Shown piece by piece: positions 24,252 through 36,197 of a DNA stretch of 64,000 nt. Position 1 is the stretch's first letter. The number at the start of each line of letters is the position of its first letter. The translations under genes were made by a program, and so were the position numbers. Under the pieces are notes generated by a model, which worked only from the letters and a program-made list of their open reading frames with translations, was not told the origin of the DNA and did not search any database. Source of the DNA: Schoenoplectus triqueter (lineage: Eukaryota; Streptophyta; Magnoliopsida; Poales; Cyperaceae); NCBI GenBank assembly GCA_964058805.1, contig CAXKVV010000114.1, positions 62,001 to 126,000 on the forward strand. Reading direction: 5' to 3'.

Positions 24252-27200
24252 CTCTCGCCCTCTTTCTCTCCCTTTAGATACGAAGAGAACAGCTTCTAGA
24301 AAGTTCAAGGGATAAGAGAGATAGCAAGGGAAGCGGCCAGGGAAGGTGGAAGAAAGGAAGAATAACGAACGATTGCTTCTGTAGAGCTTGGCTTGAAGGT
24401 GGAAGGAACGACGCGATTTGTTCGACGGAACTGCTTCGCGCCTATCGTGTTGTGTACCCAGCAAGCGTCCTACACCAATTCGGTTGCTAGTACTGTAAAT
24501 AACAGAATGGGAGCATCGTCAAATAATTAATTATTATAAGGTTAATTAATCAGATTTTGATAGATGATTTCGTTTTTATAATTTAATATATAAAAATATT
24601 ATTATTCAAATAAAAATAAATTATTTATATAATTTATTGTATTTTGTGTCTTAATTTTATTTTAGAAATGATAATATAAAATAAATATCTGAATTTATAT
24701 TTTTCCATTCATTTTAAAAAAATATTATAATTTTGTGAATATCTAATTGAATTTTTAAAATTAATGAAGTCTAGTTTATATAAAATCTTTAATTATTAAA
24801 AATAAAGTTGGATGAAAAATATATGACTTATATATATAATAGTTATAGTCTGAAAAAAATAATCAATCAATATCTATCGATTATGACTAATCGAGCATTG
24901 ATGGTCGTTTTTTTCAACGCTACTTGTAAGTACGGTTGTACATCAAACTTTGGGACTTTGGGCTGCTAGCCTGCTACATATAAGATATTACATATCATAC
25001 AAATACGGCAAGATTTTATTTTTTTGACAATTATATTTATATCATAAATGCCGTTAAGCAGGTAATTTTAAAAAAAAAAGTATCTCTCTTTTCTTTTAAT
25101 TATATTTGACAAAGTGTTCATTTTTGTATAATTTATATACTAAAAAATAGAAATACATAATCTTCCTATACTGGATAAAAAATAGAAATACATAATGTCC
25201 CTATACTGGATAAACGGCTATTTTATGACTGAAGCTTTTTAAAGAAGGAACGGCTTATGAGTTATGGCCGTCATTTGTTATGAAAAGGATTGGTTTTTTG
25301 GAGTATTAGGCGGGTTAATATGTTAATTTTCAGGCCCATTTGGACAGCTTTGCAAATATATTTATAGTTCATAATACATAAAATCTTAATTTTTTTTCTA
25401 GCTAATTTCATTTTATTGGTTTTTCTAGCTATTTCGTTATACTCTTAACCATCGATTTTGTTCTTCTGACAATTTTCTATCTCAAGTGATGACTCACGCC
25501 TCACTCTTACTTCTCCTTATTTTGAAAGAAATATGAATACGAGAAATATCAGTATAATATGTTTGAGAAAAGGGGATGAATTAGCTATATTAAAAAAGGA
25601 TGAATTATAGATAAGTATTCTTAAAGTTATAAATTAACTATATTAAAAATTAATTTCATATAATTTAGATGTAATTTTGATATTTCATAAATATAGTAAA
25701 TTTGATAACAATATTGTAGAGATTTTTATGAATATTAAATGATAATTGAATTACATAAATTTTCAGATCGACGCAATAAAAAGAATTGTGTGTTGCATAC
25801 GATTGTATACATAGAATATGTGGGAGAAAACGTGTAGACGAGTAACAAAATATATCACACCTGTCATTTAGGAGGCACAAAATTAGAGGTCATTATTATT
25901 CCAAGACAAGATGCTCACTATTAAGCCATTAAACTTTATTCTCATCACAATTAATTTTGGCTTTCTTGTTCTGACCTAAGAGGCTGAGACCTAGAGCGAT
26001 AGTAAAGATCTGATCTAAGTTGTACAATCACTGAACAGAGAAGTGTCAATCACAACATGGCCCATGAGCATTGCCATGTAATTGGAATATGTATTACGAC
26101 AAGAGGTTATGGCTAGGAAAGCAAGATGAGATGCATGTAACTCAGACCCCAGCTGCTGGTCATGGTTGTTGGTTTTCAAGTCAGACGAGGTGGTGACTAG
26201 TGCGGTGTTTCTATTGATGGCTTGATGCAATTGTAACTTTGGGAGCTGCTAACTAGCATGTGGGCATGTGGTGGGACCGACTATCGCCATTTTTTTTAGC
26301 ACAATAATTCTTCAAAAAAATTGCAATTATGAGAAAGATTTAATTATCATTATTGTTAGTCTACTTATTTATTTATTTACTTATTTATGTATAAATTTTA
26401 AAATGTAAATCCTTAGATGTAATCTATATTATCTCAATTAGATATAAAAAGATCACATAATTTTAACATAATTTGAATGGTCATCAAGTAACGAGGCTAA
26501 ACTATAAAATTTGATGTGTTAATTTTTATTAATGCTTAATGTATATATAAATTATATTGAAATTATAAGATGATATTTACAAAATATTTTTTTAATTAAT
26601 TTTGTTATTTAAGAATTTAAATAATAGTTATTTGATATTTGATTTTAAGAGCACGATGTGGCACCAAAACCCGGCATCCCTACTCGGAACAAGTTGGTTG
26701 GTATTTTCTAGTTTGGTAGTTGAATAGCAAAGCAACAATGATAATTTGATTCTCCTGAATTATTAGTTTTTGGTTCAATTAGTTTTTTGTGTAATTTTTG
26801 CGCTATTCATTTAATTGCATTCAATTAAAAATTTGAATTTGTTCTAGATCCAAGTACTTTTTAATATATATACTTTATTGGGAATTAATTCACACTGATG
26901 CATTTAATCTGTTGGATGTTAGTTGAATTATATTACAATATATGACTTTCACAACTGATATAAAAAAAATTGCAGGGTTTTCAACTCTTGATTCATGATT
27001 TCACACGGTTTATCAAGCCAAAATGTTCAGAGCCTTGATTGAATGTCTTAACTGAATTTAAATAAGAAAAAACAGGACTTGATTCAGCTAAAATATATGG
27101 TGAGTAACAGAACAAAAAAAATTCCCTCGAACTAGATATTCTCTTATTAGAACTTTTCATAACAATTATGGACCTCTTAAGAGCTATTGCACTTGGTCAT
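24252..27200. other. AT-rich intergenic DNA
   Basis: Includes the maspardin promoter side near 24260-24480. Further out the DNA is strongly AT-rich with no frame or motif suggesting a gene, and no clear transposon ends were found. A direct repeat of about 20 bases (AAAAAATAGAAATACATAAT) occurs at about 25143 and 25178. Confidence 0.55.
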
Positions 27201-28240
27201 TGCCACAAGACTAACATAAAAAACGAAGTACTGAACTTGGTGCAAACAATTCTCACAACATCTTCTTAATTCAATCAGCCTCTGGATTGTCCATATTGGC
27301 TTAATTAATTTCTTCCATTAGCTCGTATTTATTATAATTGTCACAAGTCACAAGAGCACTTTTGTACCAATACCAGAAGCCCAATTTCTCGTCTAGCTTT
27401 TAATGCATTCCAAGTTATTGCAGACGAGCACCACTGAATTGTATTGTACCTGTAACAATACAATCCTTTAACAGAGTTAATTTTAATGAGGTCACAAAAT
27501 AGTACAGAAAATAAAAGTAAAACGAACAAGGAGGAATGAACAATATTTCACAAAAAATGCTTTTATGTTGAACCGTTCCAAGATTAAAGAGGTCGAAGTC
27601 ACAGAAATAAATGAAAATAACAAGCCCTAATCAATGCTAAAACAAGGAAATGGAAGGATTTAAGAACCGTACTTCTAATTATTATTGTACCCAGGAAACG
27701 CGCTAAACAATAAAAAAAATTATATAGTTTCATCATGACTGCCTAACAAAATTTATTGCCATTTACCTTTATTTGCAGACTATAATCCCTAATTCCCAAT
27801 TTATTCCAGCTGGGAAGCAAAGTTTCCATTAGCAATTGAAGTCATTTTGTAGAGCAACTGCATTTGAGAGGAACAAAGCAAAAGGCATTTTAGTTATCAA
27901 TCAAAGCCTTACTACCTCACACCTCATTTTCTTTGAAAATGTCTGAAATACCTTTGCTACTTGTTTTCTCTCTTTTCAAGATCTTCGATCTTCTGTCCAC
28001 CTCAAAGGTTGCAGAGTACAGAACACTGAGTTCTACCTATCAATCAAATAAAATCAAATAACTTTCTGATTACCATACGTCATAGAGGTCAATCCCAACT
28101 TCTACAGTTTCTTCTTAAGTTTTTCTTTTCTGATAGAGCTTTTTCCCTCTCTAATCTCTTTTGTCTTCTTTAGGAGCCCTTTTAACACGAACAAATGCAT
28201 AATTAATCATCTCAAGTTGCACATATAGTTATAATAGAAT
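27201..28240. other. intergenic or 3' region of the unresolved 28-29.6 kb locus
   Basis: Less AT-rich than the DNA to its left. On the minus strand, 28200-28098 gives a Lys-rich stretch (KGLLKKTKEIREGKSS in one frame, MINYAFVRVKRAPKEDKRD in another) that could be a terminal exon. No acceptor with a consistent phase was found, so no CDS is called. Confidence 0.3.
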
Positions 28241-28278
28241 ATGAAGGAATACACTGTCCATTATTTTCTTACAATTTT

Positions 28279-29560
28279 TCAATATTTTTCTTTGTATCCT
28301 GTGGGAGGAGGTGGACATAAGACAGCATCTATAATGGCCTGTCAAAAAAATACTTCATTAGCAAAACCAATTTTTTTAATAAAACAAAATTATTGAAATA
28401 AAAGAAAGAAGGACCTGAAGTTTCTCCAGTGCATCATCTATGTTCCGCTACAAATTGAGGAAATGGCATTTTAGTATTTAGAAAAAAAAATGAGCAACTC
28501 CTCATCATCTCTCTTTGTTTTAAAGAACACACTTAATCAATCATATTGTAAAAAGGTAAGCACCGGAACAGATTTAAATAAGCTAACATTATAAATTACA
28601 AGAATTACCCGTGATTGATGCAAAGAACTGTAACCCAGAGAAAAGCTTAGAAATGATCTTTGAGAGTGTATTTTATTAAACTTGATTTACTTATGAATGT
28701 TGTATCGCAGGGCTGTTAATCACATGTTTCATAAATGAAGGGGATAAAATGAAATTGCTGAAAGTTGGGGAATTTTAGGTGACAAAAACAAAGAATATGC
28801 ACTATATACATGTTGCACAAATTGAGTTAGAAAAATGAAAATATTTACTTCCTGGTTCTCATCCTGGTAGAAGAGATAATAAGTTCACAATGCTTGTTTA
28901 TGTGGTTCTTACTTCTTTTCCTGTAAAGGTTTAGCCAAAGATTGAGCAAGCAATTTCAGTTTATTTTTACAAACAAGGTTCTTTGATAAAATGCATCAAA
29001 GGAATTTGAAATGACATTTGTAAAATCTTTTTTCTGACTCTCTCACTCAGCCATTATGCTTCCTTTACATTGAACCACATATCCACCTTGGTATTTACTG
29101 CAATAATTAGAGATTGAATGAATACAAGAAAAATAAATAAAATATTCACAAAATAAAAAATTCTATCAAACTAAAAGACGTCTACATTTTAAACTAGATT
29201 GCTTGAGATGTGCTAGTCAGGCCCAGCACTCCAGTCCAATGAGCCAAGTAACTGATCAAATTATATGCAACAGACACAATGGATATAGCCAGGAAATGCA
29301 AAACCATATTTCCACGCCATACTTTCTAGACTGATGATTGATGAACCAGTAAAAGATAGCGCCTGACAGTGGCTGTACGCGTGTGAGCCTAATTGGAGTG
29401 ACCACGAAGTGTTGTGTATAATGTACTGAGAGGAGATTGTGGAGGGAAAGAACGGGGATGTTCCAACTTTCAATGGAGGAGAAGCGCTCAAGTGGAAAAC
29501 AGGAATCAGGAAAGAGAGAAAGGGTTTGTATTTTCGTTTGGGCTCGGTGTTGGTCAATTG
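28279..29560 (-). other. unresolved multi-exon locus, possibly a small coiled-coil protein or non-coding transcript
   Basis: Two well-bounded exon candidates join in frame on the minus strand. The first, 28447-28415, lies between TTTGTAG and GTCCTTC and reads RNIDDALEKLQ. The second, 28338-28279, follows TTTGACAG and reads AIIDAVLCPPPPTGYKEKY then stop. A third candidate, 28638-28620, follows GGGTTACAG. A possible first exon near 29310 has the frame MAWKYGFAFPGYIHC. A GGCCCATT site II motif at about 29600-29608 and GC-richer DNA at 29340-29560 resemble a plant promoter and leader. I could not join all pieces in one frame and do not recognise the product. A pseudogene or lncRNA is as likely as a gene. 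Confidence 0.3.
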
Positions 29561-30077
29561 TTATTACTGGTACTGGGCCAGATATATGTTGGGTTTCTTA
29601 AGGCCCATTGGTGCCTATTTAGTAGTCCTAGTCCATTTGATGGATGATTATATATGCACGTATCGTTTCATGTACTGAGGAAATGTGTTGATATGTTTGT
29701 CACGAGTTGCAACTTGCAAGTGAACTTCCAAAGTAATACAATTCTTTTATTTCCCTTTGCAGAAATTTCTCAGCTATTTATTTATTTATTTATTTATTTA
29801 TTTATTATATTATATTTTTATAAATATATATTTAGAACTTTAGAAAAAATATTTCTTGTATTTAATATACTTGAATGCTATGGTGCTGTATATATATTTT
29901 TAACTTTGTTTTCAACGGATATGTTTTATGTCCGAAAAACAAGTAAATGCAAAACAAAAAAAATTGATTTCTTGAAAATAAAAAAGAAGAATAGGATCAC
30001 ACAATGAAATCAACAGGGTATAGCCACAAAAGTCGATTTGCTCAATGACAAGGCAAGACAGTAGGAAGCCCAACAAA
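29561..30077. other. intergenic DNA with TTTA microsatellite
   Basis: Contains the site II motif at about 29600-29608 and a (TTTA)n run at 29774-29805. No gene seen. Confidence 0.5.
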
Positions 30078-30082
30078 CATAG

Positions 30083-31465
30083 GGTCCGTTTGGCAAATTA
30101 AGGAATGACTTTGGAAGAATGATAATTTTGGAAGAGTGATAGAATAGTATTTTTTTGGAAGAGTGGTAGAAGAGTGGTATTCTTGACTATTCGGAAGAGT
30201 GAAAATATCGTTTGACAGTTGTTACTCAGAATAGTTAAAATATGAATAATTATGATACTAATAATGATGATAATAATAATAGTAAAATAATAATCATAAT
30301 AGTAAGATAATAATAATCATAATAAATAATAATATTATAATAGTAATATAATAAAAATATAAACATTATCATAATATAGTAATATAATAATAAAAAATTA
30401 TGATTACAATCATAATTATATAACCATAATCAAAATCATAATAATATAATAATAAAAATATAATCATAATCATCAAAAATAATTATAAATAATAATAATT
30501 ATAATAATATAATAATAAATTAATCATAACTATAATCAACATATAATAATATTATACAACATAATAAAATAATAATAAACTAATAAAAATAATCATAATA
30601 AATAATAATATTATAATAGTAATATAATAAAAATATAAACATAATAATATAGTAATATAATAATAATAAATTATAATTACAATAATAATTATAATAATAT
30701 AATAATAATAAGTAATCATAATTTTAATAATATAATAATCATAATCATGATAATAATACTTATAGTCATAATCATAATAATATAACCATAATCATAATCA
30801 TTATAATATAATAATAAAAATATTATCATAATCATAAAAATAATTATAAATAATTATAATTATAATAATATAATAATAAATTAATCATCACTATAATCAA
30901 CATATAATAATATAATATAACATAATAAAATAATAATAAGTAATAATAATCATAATCATAATCATAATCATCATAATATAATAATATAATAATAAATAAT
31001 CTTGATCATAATAATATAATAATTATATTTATATTCATAATATAATATTAAAATTATATTTATAATAATAATAAATAATATAATAATGCTAATTGTAATG
31101 ATAATATAATAACAATAATGATAATAATAATTTAATAATAATAATAATATAATAATAATAATAATATAATAATAATAATAAATTATAATCATAAATATAA
31201 TATAATAATATAATAATACTAAATCTTAATCATAATATAATAATATATCATAATAATATAATGTAATATAATATAATATAATATAATCAAACAGTAATCG
31301 CTATTCCGACGAGAGCTAATCCAGTATTCCACCTATAAGTTGGTATACCGGATTAGCACTATTCCGCACTCTTCTACTTAGTCTAAAATTTGTTTGGCAA
31401 ATTAATTCGTCGGAATAGCTATTCTATTTCAACTTTTTGCTATTCCATGGAGTGCCAAACACTCC
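30083..31465. mobile_element. non-autonomous DNA element filled with TAA-type low-complexity sequence
   Basis: Left end GGTCCGTTTGGCA and right end TGCCAAACACTCC are inverse complements with small differences. The 5-base direct repeat CATAG flanks both (30078-30082 and 31466-31470). Sub-terminal motifs such as GGAAGAGTG and CTATTCCGACG resemble other plant MITEs with GTTTGGCA ends. About 1 kb of the interior (30235-31290) consists only of TAATAA/TAATCA-type repeats. Superfamily not assigned: hAT would require 8 bp. Confidence 0.6.
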
Positions 31466-31688
31466 CATAGTTAATAGTTAATTTAGAGGTTGTCAGAAGG
31501 TCAAGTCATGGTCTTTTATTGGTCCTTATATCTGACAAAAAATTGCAGGGTTGTCATGACAGATAGGCCCCTCAAAAGCCATGTTTTAAATAAATACGAA
31601 ATAAATTATAATTTTAATAATAAATATTAATTAATTAAATTTTTAATAACAAACATAACAGCTCAGATGAAGTGTATATTTAAAACGC
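31466..31688. other. short spacer between the 30-kb element and the palindrome
   Basis: AT-rich; nothing recognised. Confidence 0.4.
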
Positions 31689-31869
31689 ACTAGTGTTTAC
31701 CCCTGAAAGGTTGAAAGAAGAAATACAAGAGAGAAAGCCAAGATCAAACCCTATGAGCTGAAGCAGTACAATCCCTGTACTACATGGAATAGTATCAATG
31801 CCAAGCCAGTATTTTGATACAACCAATCATGAGAAATCCCAATGTGATTTTTACTTTCAAGGCTGACCT

Positions 31870-32115
31870 GGTGCCAAAGCTGTGAGCAACCACCTAACCA
31901 TGCTTTAATTTGTGTCAATGGCTGATAAGTAGTCAGCTCTATGACCAAATTACCCTCATGTTAAGGGATTGAAAGTCAATTTCACAAGACTGATCAGGTG
32001 CCAAAGCTGGGAGCAACCACCTGATCAAGTCTAGATTTGTATTAATTGCTGATAAGTAGTCAGCATTTGATCAAATCAAACCCTAATAAATATCAATATG
32101 TCTAATTGGTATTTA
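31870..32115 (+). repeat. 127-base imperfect direct repeat in the left arm
   Basis: GGTGCCAAAGCTGTGAGCAA at 31870 recurs as GGTGCCAAAGCTGGGAGCAA at 31997. Both are followed by a CTGATAAGTAGTCAGC block. The mirror copies lie in the right arm. Confidence 0.7.
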
Positions 32116-33744
32116 GTTAGGGTGGTTTCTGCAAGGAGAATTTATTTGGCAGAGACACTGAGCTACAACTGATAAATAGGGATTTTATAAGAATAAAATA
32201 GGGTTTTATTGATCATGGAATTTTTAGCACAAGCAGACAGGGGTAAAATGGGAAAATAAAAATACAGAGATGATTATCATGATTTGAGAGAATTTTGGTG
32301 AAAATTTCATGATTTTTGGATGAAGGGATCTATTAAAATCAATTGGAGAAAGAAAATCAGATCAATCCAAGGGTCAGGATTTGATCAAGGGCTTTTATGG
32401 GTGCAATTTGGAGCTGAAGGGCTATCTGGGTGCAAGATGGGGCTGCCAAACAAGGGGAACACTCATATGGCGCTGGGGAGAATTTTTGAAGAAGAAAAGA
32501 CTGTGTAAACGTGGTGCATGATCCATGTGCCTCATTAAGCCCGACTTGTGGGGCCAGCCCGCGTGCGCCAAGCTCATTCAAACCCAAAGAGAAGAGTATA
32601 GATTTCTGTCTCTCATTAAATCTGACAGAGGGGGCCCACTCTCTACTGTCGCTTACATTTGGACCCCATCTGTCAATAGCCCCTCTCTTCCCGTGTTTCG
32701 GTCTATGCACACCAGGTTCATGCAAGCGAGATAATAAATTCAATTTTCTTCCTCCCCTCCCGGTTTCTTCTCTTCTGCTCGACTCCTCTCTGACATTGAA
32801 GGTGAAAATGGCGCCTAAGAAGATTACATAGGAAAGGCCCCTTACTATATACCAATCAAAGGCTTGCAAGGAGAAGAACACGATGGAGTAATTGCTTTAC
32901 CGAATGGTGCTTCATAATGCACTCGCATTAAAGGTAAAGGGAGCTCGGCCAAAATTCAATTGAGGCAATTTAAAGCTTAATCACTCGAATTAATGGCTCA
33001 TAAGGCATCTCTGAGCCTCCACGACACTGTCTAGACCTTTAAACCTAAGCCTCAACATCTCTAGACCCGACATTCACCAACATGCCAACCGCCCATGAAA
33101 TGGAATGCCCAAAGTCAATGTCAGATTGAGCAAATGGCCAGACAGGTGAGTTGAACTTATCCCTGGGGCTAGTGTGATGCTAATAATGCTTGCAATTGAG
33201 AGAATGTATCAAGAGATAAGGGAAATTGATCCAAAATTTTAAATCGGGTTTTGGATGAAAATAGGGGTCTAGGATGCTTAATTGGATCTTTCTGTCATCC
33301 AAACCCATTAAGAGGAGTGCTGAGGTGATGTATGGATGACTAGAAGGTTCTAGAAAATCCCAGAGGGAGGAGATTACATAGATAGTAGTTGGATGGCAAG
33401 ATTGTAAATTCAACCAAAGTATAACAAACTGAAAACTGCTAATGCTTTCGGTTGAGATAAGTTGATAACTACTTGAGAGTGGTTCAGTAGACCGCAATAG
33501 GCGCCAGAGGAGAATGATTGAACCATAAATTGAAAGACCAAGTGTAAATCAGCAAAAGGAATCCTAGAAGATTAAGGAAGCTGTTAAACTACCAATTCAA
33601 GCTTCAAACTGCTCCCTTCAACAAACACAATTGCATCCCAGTCGTAGAATGAAATGAGGTGGAGGGCCAAGATTAATCCAGATTGGCAATCCAGGTGGAA
33701 GATGATCAGCCAATCAGAATTGATTAAGTAGAAGATTAGAAACC

Positions 33745-33752
33745 TATATAAA
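33745..33752 (+). promoter_or_regulatory. TATA-like box facing the spacer (left arm)
   Basis: CCTATATAAACC in otherwise mixed sequence, oriented toward the centre. Its mirror is at 38546-38553 on the minus strand. An AATAAA lies 485 bases downstream (34237-34242). A promoter role is inference. Confidence 0.35.
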
Positions 33753-34056
33753 CCTAAGGATCAATGAAGGAGGCAGCATCTACTGGCAATCAGAAACAGA
33801 AAAAAAAATCAAGGAGAGCTTAGACTGAGAAGTTTAATAGAGATTACCAGTAAAGGGAGGAAAGGGATCTTTGCTGCAACCACGAATTTGACACTATCAA
33901 AGACAAATTGAATCTTGTGAATTGAGAGTACATAAGCTGCATTACAAGAGAGGTTTGCAGAATCAAGGATATTATTCAATTTCTTTTACTGCTTGAATTC
34001 TAATTTCTTCTCTTTGTCTTTTTCTTTCTTCTCAATTGAAGGCTTGATGCACATAT

Positions 34057-34312
34057 CTTGTGAGCCACTGGCCCAGGGATACCTGGTGAGCCTTTAGGCC
34101 GAGATAAATGTGACATCAACCAAGGAGTGTTGTTGAAAGTTATGAATTTGAGTTGATCTTTGAATTTTATTTCAGTTTTCTTTACTAATCATGCTTATCC
34201 CTTTGAGCTATATTGTTTGAACATTGATTAGGGGTTAATAAAAGTTTCTCAGCATGTCTTGTGAGCCACTGGCCCAGATATAACTGGTGAGCCTTTAGGC
34301 CGAGGCAAATGC
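34057..34312 (+). repeat. paired GAGCC..GGCC hairpin modules
   Basis: Two copies of a 54-base module start at 34057 and 34258. Each contains GTGAGCCACTGGCCCAG followed by GGTGAGCCTTTAGGCCGAG. Each half can form a tiny GGCC/GGCC-type hairpin. Two modules per arm give four in the palindrome. They are the most conserved-looking parts of the arm. Confidence 0.65.
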
Positions 34313-36099
34313 GAGTAAAAAGAACAGATTATTGAACATCTGTTGAGATCCATCATCAATTACAACCTAATTTCAAGAATTCAGATAAAAGGCGGTGAAT
34401 TGGCAATATCAACAAGCATATATCACATTACAAGTTAAGAATCTAGTGTTAATATGGATTTATTTCATCAATTCATCGACATATGAGCATCTGGTAGCAA
34501 ACCGGTACCAAGGTGAGCATCGGTACGGGTGGTGCAGTACTTCTACCGTATCGATCTTCAATCTAGCACTACCAAAGGAATGAGGATATCAAGGCGATGC
34601 TAACCCCGTCGTCTGATCTGCTATTGGCTTCTCCGATCGCCGGAACACCCTCTGTGCGTGAATCTCAAAGCGCGATGAAGAAAAGAATCGAAGAGATCAT
34701 CTGGCGCGACTATTAAAGTGCTCACAAATCTTGAAGTTCATCGGTGCGTGTGATCTGTCCAGAGTTTAAAGGGAGAGAAGATCTGGGTCTTAGATCCATT
34801 AGACGCGCATCTTAACTAAATCTAACGGCCCAAACACATCTAAACATTTAAATAAAATTCTGCACTAATCTTGGTATAATCTGATGGCCCACATTAAATA
34901 ATAGAGTTAACAGAATTTGAATCGGCCCATCCGGGTATTGGGCCCAGTTCACAGGAAATTAACAGAATTTAAAACTTTGCCCAGTATAATAAGCCCAGCT
35001 ATTAGTTAATAACAGAATATTAAAATTAAATAGTAAATAAATCATTTGAAAATACTACTAAACTCCAAATTGACTCAATTTTTTTTTTCTAAAATTTTCT
35101 TATTTTTCATACTATTTTTCTATATGATAATATTCCAGTTTTAAAAATATAATCATAATAAAACAATTTAAAAGCAAAAGATATTACCTATATTGATATG
35201 TTTGACCTAGATTTGACTTGTCATTTTAAATACTATAAAAATTCCAAAAATACAAATAAAAATCATAAATAATAATTAGATATATTTTAGTGATTTTTCA
35301 AGTAATTTTCCATGAAATAATAATGATGATAGTAATATGCTATAATAAATAATGAGATTAGCTATATTCTTTGATAAATAAAAAAAAATAATAGATATTA
35401 TATTGATATTTTCTGTAAAAAGAATAATAAAAAAATAAATAGCATAAAATATACAAAAATATACTACCATGTTAATGAATAGTAAAATACATTTTTCTTT
35501 TATAATAAAGAATGATAATATAGTTTTATAATATGAATTGTATTTCTTTTGTTATTTCTATACAAATAAAAATACTTTTGATGAATAAAATGCAATAAAA
35601 ATAATAGTTGTAATAAAAACATAATGAATTTCATCTCTTATGGCTATTTTCAACTAATAATGAAATTTTATACTTTTCTATAGATAATAAATAGAAATAA
35701 TAAAAATAATAATGAATAGTATAATAAATAAGATAGAATATTAATAATGATTTCTTTTTAGCTATTATAGATCTTAAAAATAAAAATAATAATAATAAAA
35801 AATAATATAGCTAGCTATCTTTTGATTTGTAAATAATTTCTATATAATGAATAGTGTTTCAACATAATAGAATATAATAATAAAATTCTATTACTTTGGC
35901 CATTTTAAACATTTTGAAAATATAAATAAAAATCATAGCCATCTTATTTTCTATTATTTTTGTAAGTGGTTTTCTACAAAATAAATAGAGTTTAGAAATA
36001 ACAAAAATAAAATTCTACTATTTTAGCTATTATAAAAATCCCAAAAATATAAATGAAAATCTAGTTAAATTCTACTATTTGTAGGTTTGTCTTCCATAG

Positions 36100-36197
36100 A
36101 TTGAACCGATCTGTTTGTAGGTTCATCTTCCGTAGACCTCTTTTTATAAACCTGGACGACCACTTGACCATTTTTTAACTATACTATTTGCTTCTCT
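36100..36197. repeat. 98-base central spacer of the palindrome
   Basis: The only sequence between the arms. Its first third contains GTAGGTTCATCTTCCGTAGA (36118-36137), a diverged copy of GTAGGTTTGTCTTCCATAGA from the end of the left arm (36081-36100), at a period of 37 bases. The rest is unique and AT-rich. Confidence 0.85.

Larger units (their letters stand above)
31689..36099 (+). repeat. left arm of the palindrome
   Basis: 4411 bases. From outside inward it contains a 127-base direct repeat (31870 and 31997), a GC-richer part at 32500-32820, a TATA-like box at 33745-33752, a pair of GAGCC..GGCC modules at 34057-34111 and 34258-34312, and a second GC-richer segment at 34495-34800. The last 1.1 kb before the spacer is extremely AT-rich. 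The frames mirrored in both arms (for example 174 codons at 32357-32881) have no family features. Confidence 0.9.

Noticed and set aside
29414..29678. Plus-strand frames of 77-79 codons at the 29.5-kb locus
   Set aside because: Two overlapping frames of equal length without motifs; the minus strand has the better promoter and splice signals.
30971..31192. 73-codon Ile/Tyr-only frame
   Set aside because: It is a translation of TAA-type microsatellite in the 30-kb element.
31686..31698. Palindrome as a CACTA transposon (left end reads CACTAGTG)
   Set aside because: No matching 3-bp target duplication, the right end does not align as a CACTA terminus, and no subterminal repeats are seen.
32357..32881. 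174-codon frame in the palindrome arm (mirrored at 39417-39941)
   Set aside because: No family features, overlapping frames of equal quality on the other strand, and the same in the mirror arm because the DNA is duplicated; not evidence of coding.
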